Assembly (NCBI GenBank): GCA_039191605.1
Contig: JBCCXL010000033.1
Coordinates: 1-42,311 of the forward strand
Direction: 5' to 3'
Length of the DNA: 42,311 nt
Source: JBCCXL01 sp039191605
GTDB lineage: Bacteria > Acidobacteriota > Thermoanaerobaculia > Multivoradales > JAHZIX01
Shown: piece after piece, positions 24,309-32,345 of the stretch
How the letters are laid out: every line of letters begins with the position of its first letter
How positions within the stretch are numbered: the stretch's first letter is position 1
Position numbers and translations under genes: made by a program
Notes under the pieces: model-generated
What the model saw: the letters and a program-made list of their open reading frames with translations, nothing else
Told to the model about the DNA's origin: nothing
Databases searched by the model: none

Positions 24309-25979
24309 ATGACTTCCCGTTCTATCGTTCGTTTCTTCGCCGTCTTTGCGGCTCTGGTTCTGCTCACCACCCCTGCTTTCGCCCAGATCCAGGCCGAGGC
24401 CACCGTTTCCGCCGACCGTCTGGTCGTGCAGCCCATGGTCTCCCATGACGGCGGCCAGCTGACCCTCGCCGGCCCCGGCGGTCGCCACATGACCACCGAG
24501 TTCACCTCCGGCTCCGCCGTCATCGGCCTCTACGACGAGCAGGGCGCCCTGCCCGACGGCACCTACGTCTGGGAGCTGCGCACCAGCCCCGTGATGTCCA
24601 GCGCCCAGCGCGACGCCCTCGCCGAGGTGCGTGACGACGCCCGCCTGGTGCAGCTCCAGGAGTCCGGTGCCGCCCCCACCGGCATCGTGCAGTATGGCGT
24701 CTTCACCCTGAAGAACGGCGTGCCCGTCGACTCCACCCTCATCGAGGGCAGCGACTTCGCCGCTGAGGGCGTGCTCATCGACCCCGCCACCGGCACCCTC
24801 TTCGAGGCCGCTCAGGTCTTCGCCACCGACCTCATCGTCCAGGGCAGCACCTGCATCGGCATCGACTGCTCCACCACCGAGTCCTTCGGCTCCGACACCC
24901 TGCGCCTGAAGGAAAACAACCTCCGCATCCACTTCGACGACACCTCCTCCTCCGCTAGCTTCCCCAACAACGACTGGCGCATCATCGCCAACGACACCAG
25001 CAACGGTGGCGACAACTACCTCGCCGTCCAGGATGCGACCGCTGGTAACGTGCCCTTCCGCATCAAGGCTGCCGCCGGCGCCAACCGCCTGGTGGTGGAC
25101 GACAACGGCTTCATCGGCATCGGCACCATCGACCCGCCCGTCCTGGTCACCGCCGTCGACGGCAACACCCCCACCCTCCGCCTCCAGCAGGACGGCTCTG
25201 ACGGCTTCGCCACCCGCACCTGGGACATCGCCGGTAACGAGACCAACTTCTTCGTCCGCGACGTCAACTCCTCCTCCGCCCTGCCCCTGCGCATCTTCCC
25301 CGGCACCGGCGACGACAACGCGGTGCTCCGCAACGGCCGCCTGGGTGTTGGCCTCGACAACCCCTCCGACACCGTCCACGTCCGCAAGGCTGACGGCACC
25401 ACCAAGATCTTCATCGAAGAGCAGAGCACCACTGGCGGCAACATCGTGATGCTTCGCGCCGAGAACGCCGGCGGCAACGTGCAGACCGAGTTCGCTCCCG
25501 CCGACGGCGCGGTCGGTGTGTGGCGCCAGAACTTCCGCAACACCTCCCTGGACCTCAACTTCACCCCCGCCGGTGGCTCCTCCTTCACCGCCTTCTCCCT
25601 GGACACCTCCGGTAACGCCACCGCCCTCTCCTTCACCGGCACCTCCGATCGCAACGCCAAGCGTGGCTTCTCCGCGGTCGACGGCCAGGACGTCCTCGCC
25701 AAGATCGCCGCCATGCCGGTGACCACCTGGGTCTACAAGGCCGACGCCACCGAAGCCCTCCACATCGGCCCCATGGCTCAGGACTTCCACGCTGCCTTCG
25801 GTCTCGGCGCTGACGAGCTGCACATCAACCCCCAGGACACCGCTAGCGTCGCCCTGGTCGGTGTGCAGGCCCTCAACGATCGCCTGACCGAGAAGGACGC
25901 CGAGGTCGAGGCTCTTCGCGCCCTCAACGCCGAGCTGATCGAGCGCCTCGAGGCCCTCGAAGCCAAGCTCGCCGAGTAA
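24309..25979 (+). CDS. S74 array gene 1 (subfamily A): exported tail-fibre-like protein with Peptidase_S74 domain
   Basis: A 556-residue protein. The ATG at 24309 has AGGAGA 8 bases upstream and opens a clean Sec signal (MTSRSIVRFFAVFAALVLL, cleavage after PAFA); an in-frame ATG at 24186 has no such support. An N-terminal beta-rich domain (PMVSHDGGQLTLAGPGG, LPDGTYVWELR) spans about 30-140. Cys182/Cys187 (CIGIDC) precede DTLRLKENNLRIHF and two fibre-like units (GFIGIGTIDPP and GRLGVGLDNPS). The C terminus is a Peptidase_S74 chaperone with the expected self-cleavage dyad Ser446/Lys451 (SDRNAK), HIGPMAQDFHAAF, and a coiled-coil tail. In this family the domain trimerises the fibre and then cuts itself off. 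Codons end almost only in C or G, suggesting high expression. Controlled by the upstream sigma-54 promoter. Confidence 0.9.
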   Translation: MTSRSIVRFFAVFAALVLLTTPAFAQIQAEATVSADRLVVQPMVSHDGGQLTLAGPGGRHMTTEFTSGSAVIGLYDEQGALPDGTYVWELRTSPVMSSAQRDALAEVRDDARLVQLQESGAAPTGIVQYGVFTLKNGVPVDSTLIEGSDFAAEGVLIDPATGTLFEAAQVFATDLIVQGSTCIGIDCSTTESFGSDTLRLKENNLRIHFDDTSSSASFPNNDWRIIANDTSNGGDNYLAVQDATAGNVPFRIKAAAGANRLVVDDNGFIGIGTIDPPVLVTAVDGNTPTLRLQQDGSDGFATRTWDIAGNETNFFVRDVNSSSALPLRIFPGTGDDNAVLRNGRLGVGLDNPSDTVHVRKADGTTKIFIEEQSTTGGNIVMLRAENAGGNVQTEFAPADGAVGVWRQNFRNTSLDLNFTPAGGSSFTAFSLDTSGNATALSFTGTSDRNAKRGFSAVDGQDVLAKIAAMPVTTWVYKADATEALHIGPMAQDFHAAFGLGADELHINPQDTASVALVGVQALNDRLTEKDAEVEALRALNAELIERLEALEAKLAE

Positions 25980-25990
25980 GGTTCCACCCC

Positions 25991-26014
25991 GAGGGCCCGC
26001 TCCGGCGGGCCCTC
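25991..26014 (+). terminator. Hairpin just after S74 gene 1
   Basis: GAGGGCCCGC-TCCG-GCGGGCCCTC, a perfect 10-bp stem starting 12 bp after the stop, followed by ATCGTTTC. It may act with the stronger terminator 42 bp further on. Confidence 0.65.
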
Positions 26015-26055
26015 ATCGTTTCAGCTTCAGCCTTACGAGTCTTAGTCTCGATGAT

Positions 26056-26087
26056 GACGCGGCGCTCCGGCGCCGCGTCATTTTTTT
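26056..26087 (+). terminator. Intrinsic terminator after S74 gene 1
   Basis: GACGCGGCGC-TCCG-GCGCCGCGTC, a perfect 10-bp stem with a four-base loop, then A and seven T. A textbook Rho-independent terminator separating gene 1 from gene 2. Confidence 0.92.
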
Positions 26088-26197
26088 GGTTGTTGCTCTG
26101 CTCCTTGCCTCGTTGTCTTCGTTGTCCTAGTAGCGCTCCAGCCTGCTTTTCTTTCCCACTCCTGGTAACCTCCACGGTGCGCGAGTCTCAATTCCCC

Positions 26198-26250
26198 ATG
26201 AGTCGTCCACTTCCTGATCACCCCTGAGGAGCTTGGGCCGGCGTCGCGTC
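26198..26250 (+). promoter_or_regulatory. 53-bp leader with 9-codon upstream ORF, before S74 gene 2
   Basis: This 53-bp block is identical to one before gene 3 (28253-28305). It begins with ATG and reads MSRPLPDHP then TGA (26198-26227), followed at once by a GAGGAG. It ends 47 bp before the gene 2 ATG. Candidate leader peptide or shared regulatory element. The weak point is that no clear Shine-Dalgarno precedes its ATG. Confidence 0.45.
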
Positions 26251-26297
26251 TGCAACCGACCCTACGGGCCCACTCCATCTGAAGAAGGAACTACACC

Positions 26298-27998
26298 ATG
26301 AATCGAGTTCACGGTTTTGTCTTCCTGCTGGCGGCCGCTGCGCTGCTGGTGATCGGCACTCCGGCGATGGCCGCTGACGTTGCCGACGAGAGCCTCACCC
26401 CCTCCGCCCTGACCCTGTCCGTCAACCAGCCCCACGACGGGGGTCAGCTGGTGGTCTCCGGCCCCGGTGGCCGGGTCTTCGAGAGCGCCTTCGCCGCCGG
26501 CGAGGCTGCCCGCTTCGATCTCTCCACCAATGAGGGCGTGGTGCCCGACGGCGTCTACTCCTGGACCCTGCGCACCCGTGCGGTGGTCACCGACTCCCAG
26601 CGCGCCCTGCTGGACGAGCTGCGGGCCTCCGGCGACCAGGAGCGCCTCATCAAGCTCCGTGAGGCCGGCAAGCTGCCCTCCGGCATCGTCGCCTCCGGCA
26701 CCTTCTCGATCCGCGGCGGTCTGCCGGTGGACGGCACCCTGACCGAGTCCGGCATCGCCTCGGAAAGCAGCCGCGGTGACCTCAACGATGGCGGTTTCCT
26801 CGCCGAAGAGGGCATCGGTGTGCTGACCGAGGCCGCTCAGGTCTTCAACACCGACCTGGTAGTGATCGGCAGCACCTGCGTTGGCCTCGACTGCGTCAAC
26901 GGCGAGAGCTTCGGCTTCGACACCCTGCGGCTGAAAGAGAACAACCTGCGCATTCACTTCCAGGACACCTCGAACTCCGCTTCTTTCCCCACCGTCGACT
27001 GGCGACTGGAGGCCAACGACACCACCAACGGCGGCAAGAACCGCTTCTCCATCGTCGATGTCGACGGCGGGCGCACTCCCTTTACCGTAGAAGCTTCCTC
27101 TCCCACCAATAGCCTCTACGTCGAGGATGGCGGCCGCGTTGGCTTCGGCACCAGCACCCCGGTGGTCAACCTCCACGTAGTCGAAGGCAACACCCCGACC
27201 TTGCGTCTGGAGCAGGATGGTTCTCAGGGCTTCACCCCTCAGACCTGGGACGTCGCCGGTAACGAGGCGGGTTTCTTCATCCGCGACGCCACCAACGGCT
27301 CCAAGCTCTCCCTGCGTATCTTCACCAACGTCAACGAGGGCACCCTGGCGCTGCGGAATAACCGGGTCGGCGTGGGAACGACCGATCCTTCTGAGAAGCT
27401 TCATGTGCGCGGCACCGATGGCCTGACTCAGCTCTTTGTCGAGGAGGCTAGCACTACAGTCGGTAACCGGGTTCTCTTCCGGGTCGTGAACACCAACGGC
27501 AACGTGCAGACCGAGTTTGTGCCTAACAACGGCACCGCGTGGCGTCAGAACTTCAAGAACGCGAGCTTCGATTTGGACTACCAGGGGAACGCTGGGAACG
27601 AGCTGAGCGTGGATACCACCGGCAACCTGGAGATCTTGGGCGATCTTACGGCGAACGGCATGGTCACGATGTCCGACCGAAATGCGAAGAAGAACTTCCA
27701 GTCGGTGGACGGGGCTGAGGTACTGCAGGCGATTGCCGAGCTATCGGTGACCACCTGGAGCTACAAGCGGGACGACGATACCGTTCGTCATATTGGCCCT
27801 ATGGCGCAGGACTTTCACGCCGCCTTCGAGCTTGGTAAAGATGAGCGCCATATTGCTCCTCAAGACACCGCGAGCATCGCATTGGTGGGCGTCCAGGCGG
27901 TAAACGAGCGTCTGCAGAGCGAGGTGGATGCCTTGCAGGCCGCCAATGCCACGCTGTTGGAGCGCCTGGAGGCCCTGGAGGCCAAGCTGGCGGAGTGA
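26298..27998 (+). CDS. S74 array gene 2 (subfamily A)
   Basis: A 566-residue exported protein, start ATG 26298 with AAGGA 8 bases upstream. Signal peptide MNRVHGFVFLLAAAALLVIG, cleavage after PAMA. The N-terminal domain (HDGGQLVVSGPGGRVFESAF, VPDGVYSWTLRT) is nearly the same as in gene 3. The linker ends in GGFLAEEGIG; Cys194/Cys199 (CVGLDC) precede FGFDTLRLKENNLRIHF. Fibre-like units are GRVGFGTSTP and NRVGVGTTDP. S74 dyad Ser459/Lys464 (SDRNAK), then HIGPMAQDFHAAFELG. The part after the dyad is 108 residues, 3 shorter than in most copies, because of a shorter coil. Codon bias is strongly C-ending up to about 27430 and clearly weaker after that, suggesting a mosaic origin. Confidence 0.9.
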   Translation: MNRVHGFVFLLAAAALLVIGTPAMAADVADESLTPSALTLSVNQPHDGGQLVVSGPGGRVFESAFAAGEAARFDLSTNEGVVPDGVYSWTLRTRAVVTDSQRALLDELRASGDQERLIKLREAGKLPSGIVASGTFSIRGGLPVDGTLTESGIASESSRGDLNDGGFLAEEGIGVLTEAAQVFNTDLVVIGSTCVGLDCVNGESFGFDTLRLKENNLRIHFQDTSNSASFPTVDWRLEANDTTNGGKNRFSIVDVDGGRTPFTVEASSPTNSLYVEDGGRVGFGTSTPVVNLHVVEGNTPTLRLEQDGSQGFTPQTWDVAGNEAGFFIRDATNGSKLSLRIFTNVNEGTLALRNNRVGVGTTDPSEKLHVRGTDGLTQLFVEEASTTVGNRVLFRVVNTNGNVQTEFVPNNGTAWRQNFKNASFDLDYQGNAGNELSVDTTGNLEILGDLTANGMVTMSDRNAKKNFQSVDGAEVLQAIAELSVTTWSYKRDDDTVRHIGPMAQDFHAAFELGKDERHIAPQDTASIALVGVQAVNERLQSEVDALQAANATLLERLEALEAKLAE

Positions 27999-28059
27999 GC
28001 CTCCAGAGGCGAAACGAGGCTTGGCTCGAGTTGAGCTAAGCTTCTGCAATCGGGAGAAT

Positions 28060-28085
28060 GCGGCGCTTCGGCGCCGCGTTTTTTC
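28060..28085 (+). terminator. Intrinsic terminator after S74 gene 2
   Basis: GCGGCGC-TTCG-GCGCCGC, a 7-bp perfect stem capped by a stable TTCG tetraloop, then G and six T. Its stem resembles that of the gene 1 terminator, consistent with duplication of whole cassettes. Confidence 0.9.
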
Positions 28086-28252
28086 TTTGTAGTGCTCGGC
28101 AAGGAGCTCGCTTCTAAGGGACTGACTTTCATCGATCGATGAGCCGGCAGTGGAGAAGAGAGGGACGTGAGGAGCCTCGGACGCTGGGGTTGGCGAGCTG
28201 GCTGTTTTCTTCCAGTTGTCGTAACTTCTTCCCAGCGTGCTTCCCTAACCCT

Positions 28253-28305
28253 ATGAGTCGTCCACTTCCTGATCACCCCTGAGGAGCTTGGGCCGGCGTC
28301 GCGTC
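28253..28305 (+). promoter_or_regulatory. 53-bp leader with 9-codon upstream ORF, before S74 gene 3
   Basis: Identical copy of the leader before gene 2: ATG at 28253, stop at 28280-28282, GAGGAG after it. The flanks on both sides differ from those of gene 2, so the block is conserved beyond its surroundings. Confidence 0.45.
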
Positions 28306-28353
28306 CTCGGTCGACTCCACGAGCCCCCCTCCACCTGAAGAAGGAACTTCGCC

Positions 28354-30078
28354 ATGAATCGACTTCACGGTTTTGTCTTCCTGCTGGCGGCCGCTGCGCT
28401 GCTGGTTCTCGGCGCTCCGGCGATGGCCGCTGACGTTGCCGACGAGAGCCTCACTCCCTCCGCTCTGACTTTGACCGTCAGCCAGGCCCACGACGGTGGT
28501 CAGCTGGTGGTCTCGGGCCCCGGCGGCCGGATCTTCGAGAGCGCCTTCGCCGCCGGCGAGGCTGCCCGCTTCGATCTCTCCACCGCCGAAGGCGTGGTGC
28601 CCGACGGCGTCTACTCCTGGACCCTGCGCACCCGCCCGGTGGTCACCGACTCCCAGCGTGCCCTGCTGGACGAGCTGCGGGCTTCCGGCGACCAGGAGCG
28701 GCTGATTGAGCTTCGCGAGGCCGGGAAGCTGCCTTCCGGTAGCGTCGCGGCCGGTACCTTCTCCATTCGCAATGGCCTGCCGGTAGACGGCACCCTGATC
28801 GAATCCAGCGTCGCCTCCGAAGGAAGCCGCGTCGATCAGGCCGATGGCTTCCTCGCCGAGGAAGGCACCGGCGTGCTCACCGAGGCCGCCCAGGTGATCA
28901 ACAACGATCTCGTGGTGGTGGGCAGCACCTGCACGGGCCTCGACTGCGTCAACGGCGAGAGCTTCGGCTTCGACACCCTGCGGCTGAAAGAGAACAACCT
29001 GCGCATCCACTTCCAGGACACCTCGAACTCCGCCTCTTTCCCCACCACCGACTGGCGCCTCGAGGCCAACGAAACCACCAACGGCGGCAAGAATCGTTTC
29101 TCCATCGTTGATGCTGACACTGGGCGCGCTCCCTTCACCGTGGAGGGCGGTGCTCCCGCGAATAGCCTCTACGTCGAGGACGGCGGCCGCGTTGGTCTCG
29201 GCACCAGCACTCCGATCGTGGAGCTTCACGTGGCCAATGGCGACACCCCGACCCTGCGTCTGGAGCAGGACGGCTCCAGCGGCTTCACTCCTCAGACTTG
29301 GGATGTTGCCGGCAACGAGGCGGGCTTCTTCGTTCGCGACGTCACCAACGGCTCCCAGCTCGCCTTTCGAATCTTACCCGGCAACAGCGAGGGTACCCTG
29401 GCCCTGAGTAACAACCGGGTGGGTGTAGGTACTATCAGCCCTGCTCAGACTCTCCATGTTCGCGCGACCAACGGAACTGCTCAGCTGCTGGTTGAGGAAG
29501 CGAACGTTTCGGCGGGTAACTCTGTGCTCGTGCGCGTTGAGAACGACGGAGGCAATGTGCAGACCGAGTATGTTCCTAATGGCGGTACTGCCTGGCGTCA
29601 GAACTTCCGCAACAACTCGCTGGACTTCGATTTTCAGGATGCTGATGCGAACGAATTCACCATCAATACCGATGGTGACTTGACGGTCTCTGGGTCGGTG
29701 AGCGCCGCAACTACGGTCTCCGCTGCTGGCATGGTGTTGACTTCGGATCGGAACCTGAAGACCAACATTCTTGACGTGGATCCAGGCGCCGTACTGTCAG
29801 AGATATCAGCCATGCCGATCTCTACTTGGGTTTTGAAGGCAGACGATACGGGAGCTCGCCATATCGGTCCGATGGCTCAGGATTTCCATGCCGCTTTTGG
29901 ATTTGGTTCGGATGACGTCACGATTTCACCGCAGGACACCGCCAGCGTCGCCCTGGTGGGCGTGCAGGCTTTGAAGAGCGAGCTGGAAGAGCGAGACGAG
30001 CGTATTCACGCGCTGGAGGCCGCCAACGCCACTCTGCTGGAGCGTCTGGAGGCGCTGGAGGCGAAGCTGGCGGAATGA
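28354..30078 (+). CDS. S74 array gene 3 (subfamily A)
   Basis: A 574-residue exported protein, start ATG 28354 with AAGGA upstream. Signal peptide MNRLHGFVFLLAAAALLVLG, cleavage after PAMA. The first 390 or so residues closely follow gene 2 (same N-terminal domain, FLAEEGTGVLTEAAQV linker, Cys193/Cys198 as CTGLDC, FGFDTLRLKENNLRIHF, GRVGLGTSTP). The remainder diverges more and has relaxed codon use from about 29340. It carries an extra Ala/Thr-rich stretch (VSAATTVSAAGMV) before the S74 dyad Ser464/Lys469 (SDRNLK). The S74 body has HIGPMAQDFHAAFGFG, and the tail coil is LEERDERIHALEAANATLLE. Expected to be a trimeric, self-processed fibre; no enzymatic head domain is recognisable. Confidence 0.9.
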   Translation: MNRLHGFVFLLAAAALLVLGAPAMAADVADESLTPSALTLTVSQAHDGGQLVVSGPGGRIFESAFAAGEAARFDLSTAEGVVPDGVYSWTLRTRPVVTDSQRALLDELRASGDQERLIELREAGKLPSGSVAAGTFSIRNGLPVDGTLIESSVASEGSRVDQADGFLAEEGTGVLTEAAQVINNDLVVVGSTCTGLDCVNGESFGFDTLRLKENNLRIHFQDTSNSASFPTTDWRLEANETTNGGKNRFSIVDADTGRAPFTVEGGAPANSLYVEDGGRVGLGTSTPIVELHVANGDTPTLRLEQDGSSGFTPQTWDVAGNEAGFFVRDVTNGSQLAFRILPGNSEGTLALSNNRVGVGTISPAQTLHVRATNGTAQLLVEEANVSAGNSVLVRVENDGGNVQTEYVPNGGTAWRQNFRNNSLDFDFQDADANEFTINTDGDLTVSGSVSAATTVSAAGMVLTSDRNLKTNILDVDPGAVLSEISAMPISTWVLKADDTGARHIGPMAQDFHAAFGFGSDDVTISPQDTASVALVGVQALKSELEERDERIHALEAANATLLERLEALEAKLAE

Positions 30079-30140
30079 TTTCCTCTAGATAGCTCGCTCG
30101 CCCTGCTGCCTTCGCGGCATGGGTCGGAGAGAAAGACAAG

Positions 30141-30180
30141 AACCGCCGCTGGCCCGGAGCCGGCGGCGGTTTTTGTTTTT
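30141..30180 (+). terminator. Intrinsic terminator after S74 gene 3
   Basis: AACCGCCGCTGGC, a 6-base loop region, then GCCGGCGGCGGTT: a 13-bp stem with one T-G pair, followed by TTTGTTTTTT. Strong terminator 62 bp after the stop. Confidence 0.88.
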
Positions 30181-30304
30181 TGGCAGCTGCTCCAAGGAAG
30201 GCATGGCTCTTTGGGTGGATTGGCGAATGGCGGGCTCGGCGATAGCCTTTGGATATTGATTGTTGAGTATCGATTCAAATCACCACTCCACAAGGAGATC
30301 GATG

Positions 30305-31993
30305 ATGTTCATCTTCTCGACGACGACCCATGCCCTTGGAGCCCGAGCCGGGATCGCTCTGCTCTGTGTGTTCTTGTTGGTGCCCGCCGCCGGCTGGGCT
30401 TCCAGCGCTACCTGTTCTAACCCGGTGGTAGAGATCGCCTCCGGCCATCTGCTGATTCAGGCGGAGCCAGGGGCGGTGGGCGCTCTGGTGACGCTGCGGG
30501 ACGCGGATGGGCGAGTGGTGGAGCGCACCGTGGAGGTGGCTCACGGGGCGGAGGTTCCGCTGACGGATCTCGCCGGAGAGGCGCTGCCGGATGGCCTGGT
30601 GCATTGGCAGGTGCGCTTCGGGGCGGCGCCGGTAGGGCCGCGGCCGGACGCCGCCAGCGATCGGGTGCTGCCGTTGCCCTGGATGGCCTCTGGAGCCTTC
30701 AGCATGCTTTCGGGGCAGTCGATCCCTCTCGTCGCCGAAGAGGGAAGCGGGCTGGTGGATGAGCTGATGCGCGAGTCGGCAGCGCCCGCATCGGGTTCCG
30801 ACCCAGCCTCTGTTTCTGCCGATGGGGCTCCGACGAAGGTGCGGCTCTACATCGAGGACGTGGTGGTGGACGGAAACCTCTGTGCCGGCACTGGCTGCGT
30901 ATCTTCCGAGAGCTTCGGCGATGACGTGCTACGTCTCAAAGACACCCGAATCCGGCAGCATTTCTGGGACACCAGCACCTCGACGTACCCCACCCGCGAC
31001 TGGCGCTTCTTGATCAACGATCCCACCACCGGCGGCGCCAACTACTTCGCTCTGGAGGATATCGACGGCTCCCGGGTACCGCTGAAGATCGAGGCGGCGG
31101 CGCCGACGGATTCCCTGCGGGTGTCGGCCCAGGGTCGACTCGGCATTCGCACCGCGACCCCCGCGAAGGATATTCACGTCCTCTCCGGCGATTCCCCCAC
31201 GTTGCGGCTGCAGCAGGATACGTCCTCAGGATTCGCGGCTCAGGGTTGGGACGTCGCCGGCAACGAGGCGAACTTCTTCGTTCGCGACGTCGATGTGGAC
31301 ACGATTCCCTTCCGAGTGCGCCCGGGAGCTCCCGACTTGGCGGTGGTGGTGGGCCCCAACGGCGATTTCGGCTTGGGCATGCTGACTCCGCTCTCTTCGC
31401 TGGACATTCTGCGCACCGACGGTACGGCGCGGATCTTGGTCCGTGAGCAGAGCACCACCGCCGGAAATACGGTGATGTTCGAGGCCGCGAGCAGCGCCGG
31501 CAACATCCAGACCTTCTTCCGCCCCTCTTCCGGCTCCGGCTGGAAGCAGAACTTCCGCGGCACCGACTTCCGACTGGACTCCCAGGAAGACGCCACCAAC
31601 GAGATGGTGCTAGATACGGCAGGCAACCTCACCGTATCGGGCACGGTGAGCGGCAGCTCCGACCGGTCGATGAAGGAGGACTTCCTGCCGGTGGACGCCC
31701 GCCAGATTTTGAAGGGCATCGAGACCCTGCCTATCACCACCTGGAAGTACAGGGCCGACGCGGCGGGCGTGCGTCATCTCGGTCCAGTCTCCCAGGACTT
31801 CCACGCGGCCTTTGGCTTCGGCCCGGATGACCGTCACATCGCCCCCCAGGACACCGCCAGCGTGGCGCTGGTGGGAGTGCAGGCGCTGCAAAGCGAGCTG
31901 AAGGAGAAGGAAGAGCGGGTGCGGGCGCTAGAGGCGGCGAACGCTGACCTTCTGCGGCGCCTGGAGGCGCTGGAGGCGAAGCTGGCGGAATGA
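30305..31993 (+). CDS. S74 array gene 4 (subfamily B)
   Basis: A 562-residue exported protein. Two adjacent ATGs (30302, 30305) follow AAGGAG; the second has the better 7-base spacing. Signal peptide hydrophobic core GIALLCVFLLVPAAGWA. The N-terminal domain is the B type (GHLLIQAEPGAVGALVTLRD, LPDGLVHWQVRF), distinct from A but with the same P-DG-x-x-x-W pattern. Cys193/Cys198 (CAGTGC) lead into DDVLRLKDTRIRQHFWDTS, the most divergent version of this core block. Fibre-like units are GRLGIRTATP and GDFGLGMLTP. S74 dyad Ser452/Lys457 (SDRSMK), with HLGPVSQDFHAAF, where most copies have PMAQDF. Tail coil LKEKEERVRALEAANADLL. Confidence 0.88.
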   Translation: MFIFSTTTHALGARAGIALLCVFLLVPAAGWASSATCSNPVVEIASGHLLIQAEPGAVGALVTLRDADGRVVERTVEVAHGAEVPLTDLAGEALPDGLVHWQVRFGAAPVGPRPDAASDRVLPLPWMASGAFSMLSGQSIPLVAEEGSGLVDELMRESAAPASGSDPASVSADGAPTKVRLYIEDVVVDGNLCAGTGCVSSESFGDDVLRLKDTRIRQHFWDTSTSTYPTRDWRFLINDPTTGGANYFALEDIDGSRVPLKIEAAAPTDSLRVSAQGRLGIRTATPAKDIHVLSGDSPTLRLQQDTSSGFAAQGWDVAGNEANFFVRDVDVDTIPFRVRPGAPDLAVVVGPNGDFGLGMLTPLSSLDILRTDGTARILVREQSTTAGNTVMFEAASSAGNIQTFFRPSSGSGWKQNFRGTDFRLDSQEDATNEMVLDTAGNLTVSGTVSGSSDRSMKEDFLPVDARQILKGIETLPITTWKYRADAAGVRHLGPVSQDFHAAFGFGPDDRHIAPQDTASVALVGVQALQSELKEKEERVRALEAANADLLRRLEALEAKLAE

Positions 31994-32062
31994 GCTCTGC
32001 CGGAATGAGCCCAGGGCTCTGAGTTGTCTGCTGACTTCTGATCAGCTCTGTTTCGTGCTTGA

Positions 32063-32092
32063 ACGGCGCCCCGCCATGGGGCGTCGTTTTTC
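32063..32092 (+). terminator. Intrinsic terminator after S74 gene 4
   Basis: ACGGCGCCCC, a short loop, then GGGGCGTCGT: a 10-bp stem with one G-T pair, followed by TTTT and a CTTT. Confidence 0.82.
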
Positions 32093-32171
32093 TTTGCACT
32101 GCTGGAGCTGAGCTTCGGAGCTGCCTTTTTGCAACCTGCCGCAGGGGTTGGCGGGAGCATGATCCGAAGGC

Positions 32172-32239
32172 TAGATCCTGGAGCTAACTCCGGGGGCCAA
32201 ATCCCGTGGACCAGATCTGGGAATCAAATCCCAGGGTTG
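32172..32239. repeat. Degenerate 13-14-bp tandem array upstream of S74 gene 5
   Basis: Five units can be aligned: TAGATCCTGGAGC, TAACTCCGGGGGCC, AAATCCCGTGGACC, AGATCTGGGAATC and AAATCCCAGGGTTG. The fourth and fifth together form the dyad CTGGGA-N6-TCCCAG (32217-32234). Confidence 0.55.
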
Positions 32240-32345
32240 GGTTTAGTAGCTCTTTCGAGACTACGAATCAGTTCTTTTGATGCATGGCCTTTCCCCTGGG
32301 CGTCGCGAGAAGGTTGAAATCAAACTTCAACAGGAGGCTATCGCC

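Larger units (their letters stand above)
31994..32345. other. Intergenic region between S74 genes 4 and 5
   Basis: The 352-bp gap contains the gene 4 terminator and a degenerate 13-14-bp tandem array, described separately. No clear promoter was found. Confidence 0.4.

Noticed and set aside
24267..25823. Long open frame (518 codons) on the minus strand opposite S74 gene 1, and similar ones opposite genes 2, 6, 7 and 8
   Set aside because: They are Gly/Ala/Val/Asp-rich with no domain, no signal and no Shine-Dalgarno. They arise from the G/C-ending codons of the real genes, whose protein families are clear.
26086..26101. Possible sigma-54 promoter before S74 gene 2 (TGGTTGT-N4-CTGCT)
   Set aside because: Only GG and GC with correct spacing agree; the rest of the -24 element does not, and it abuts the gene 1 terminator. 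Such pairs are common by chance in GC-rich DNA.
30776..30812. Lipoprotein signal in S74 genes 4 or 5 because of a Cys near the mature N terminus
   Set aside because: The residues before the Cys (SSAT-C, SSAE-C) do not fit a lipobox; ordinary signal peptidase I cleavage is more likely.
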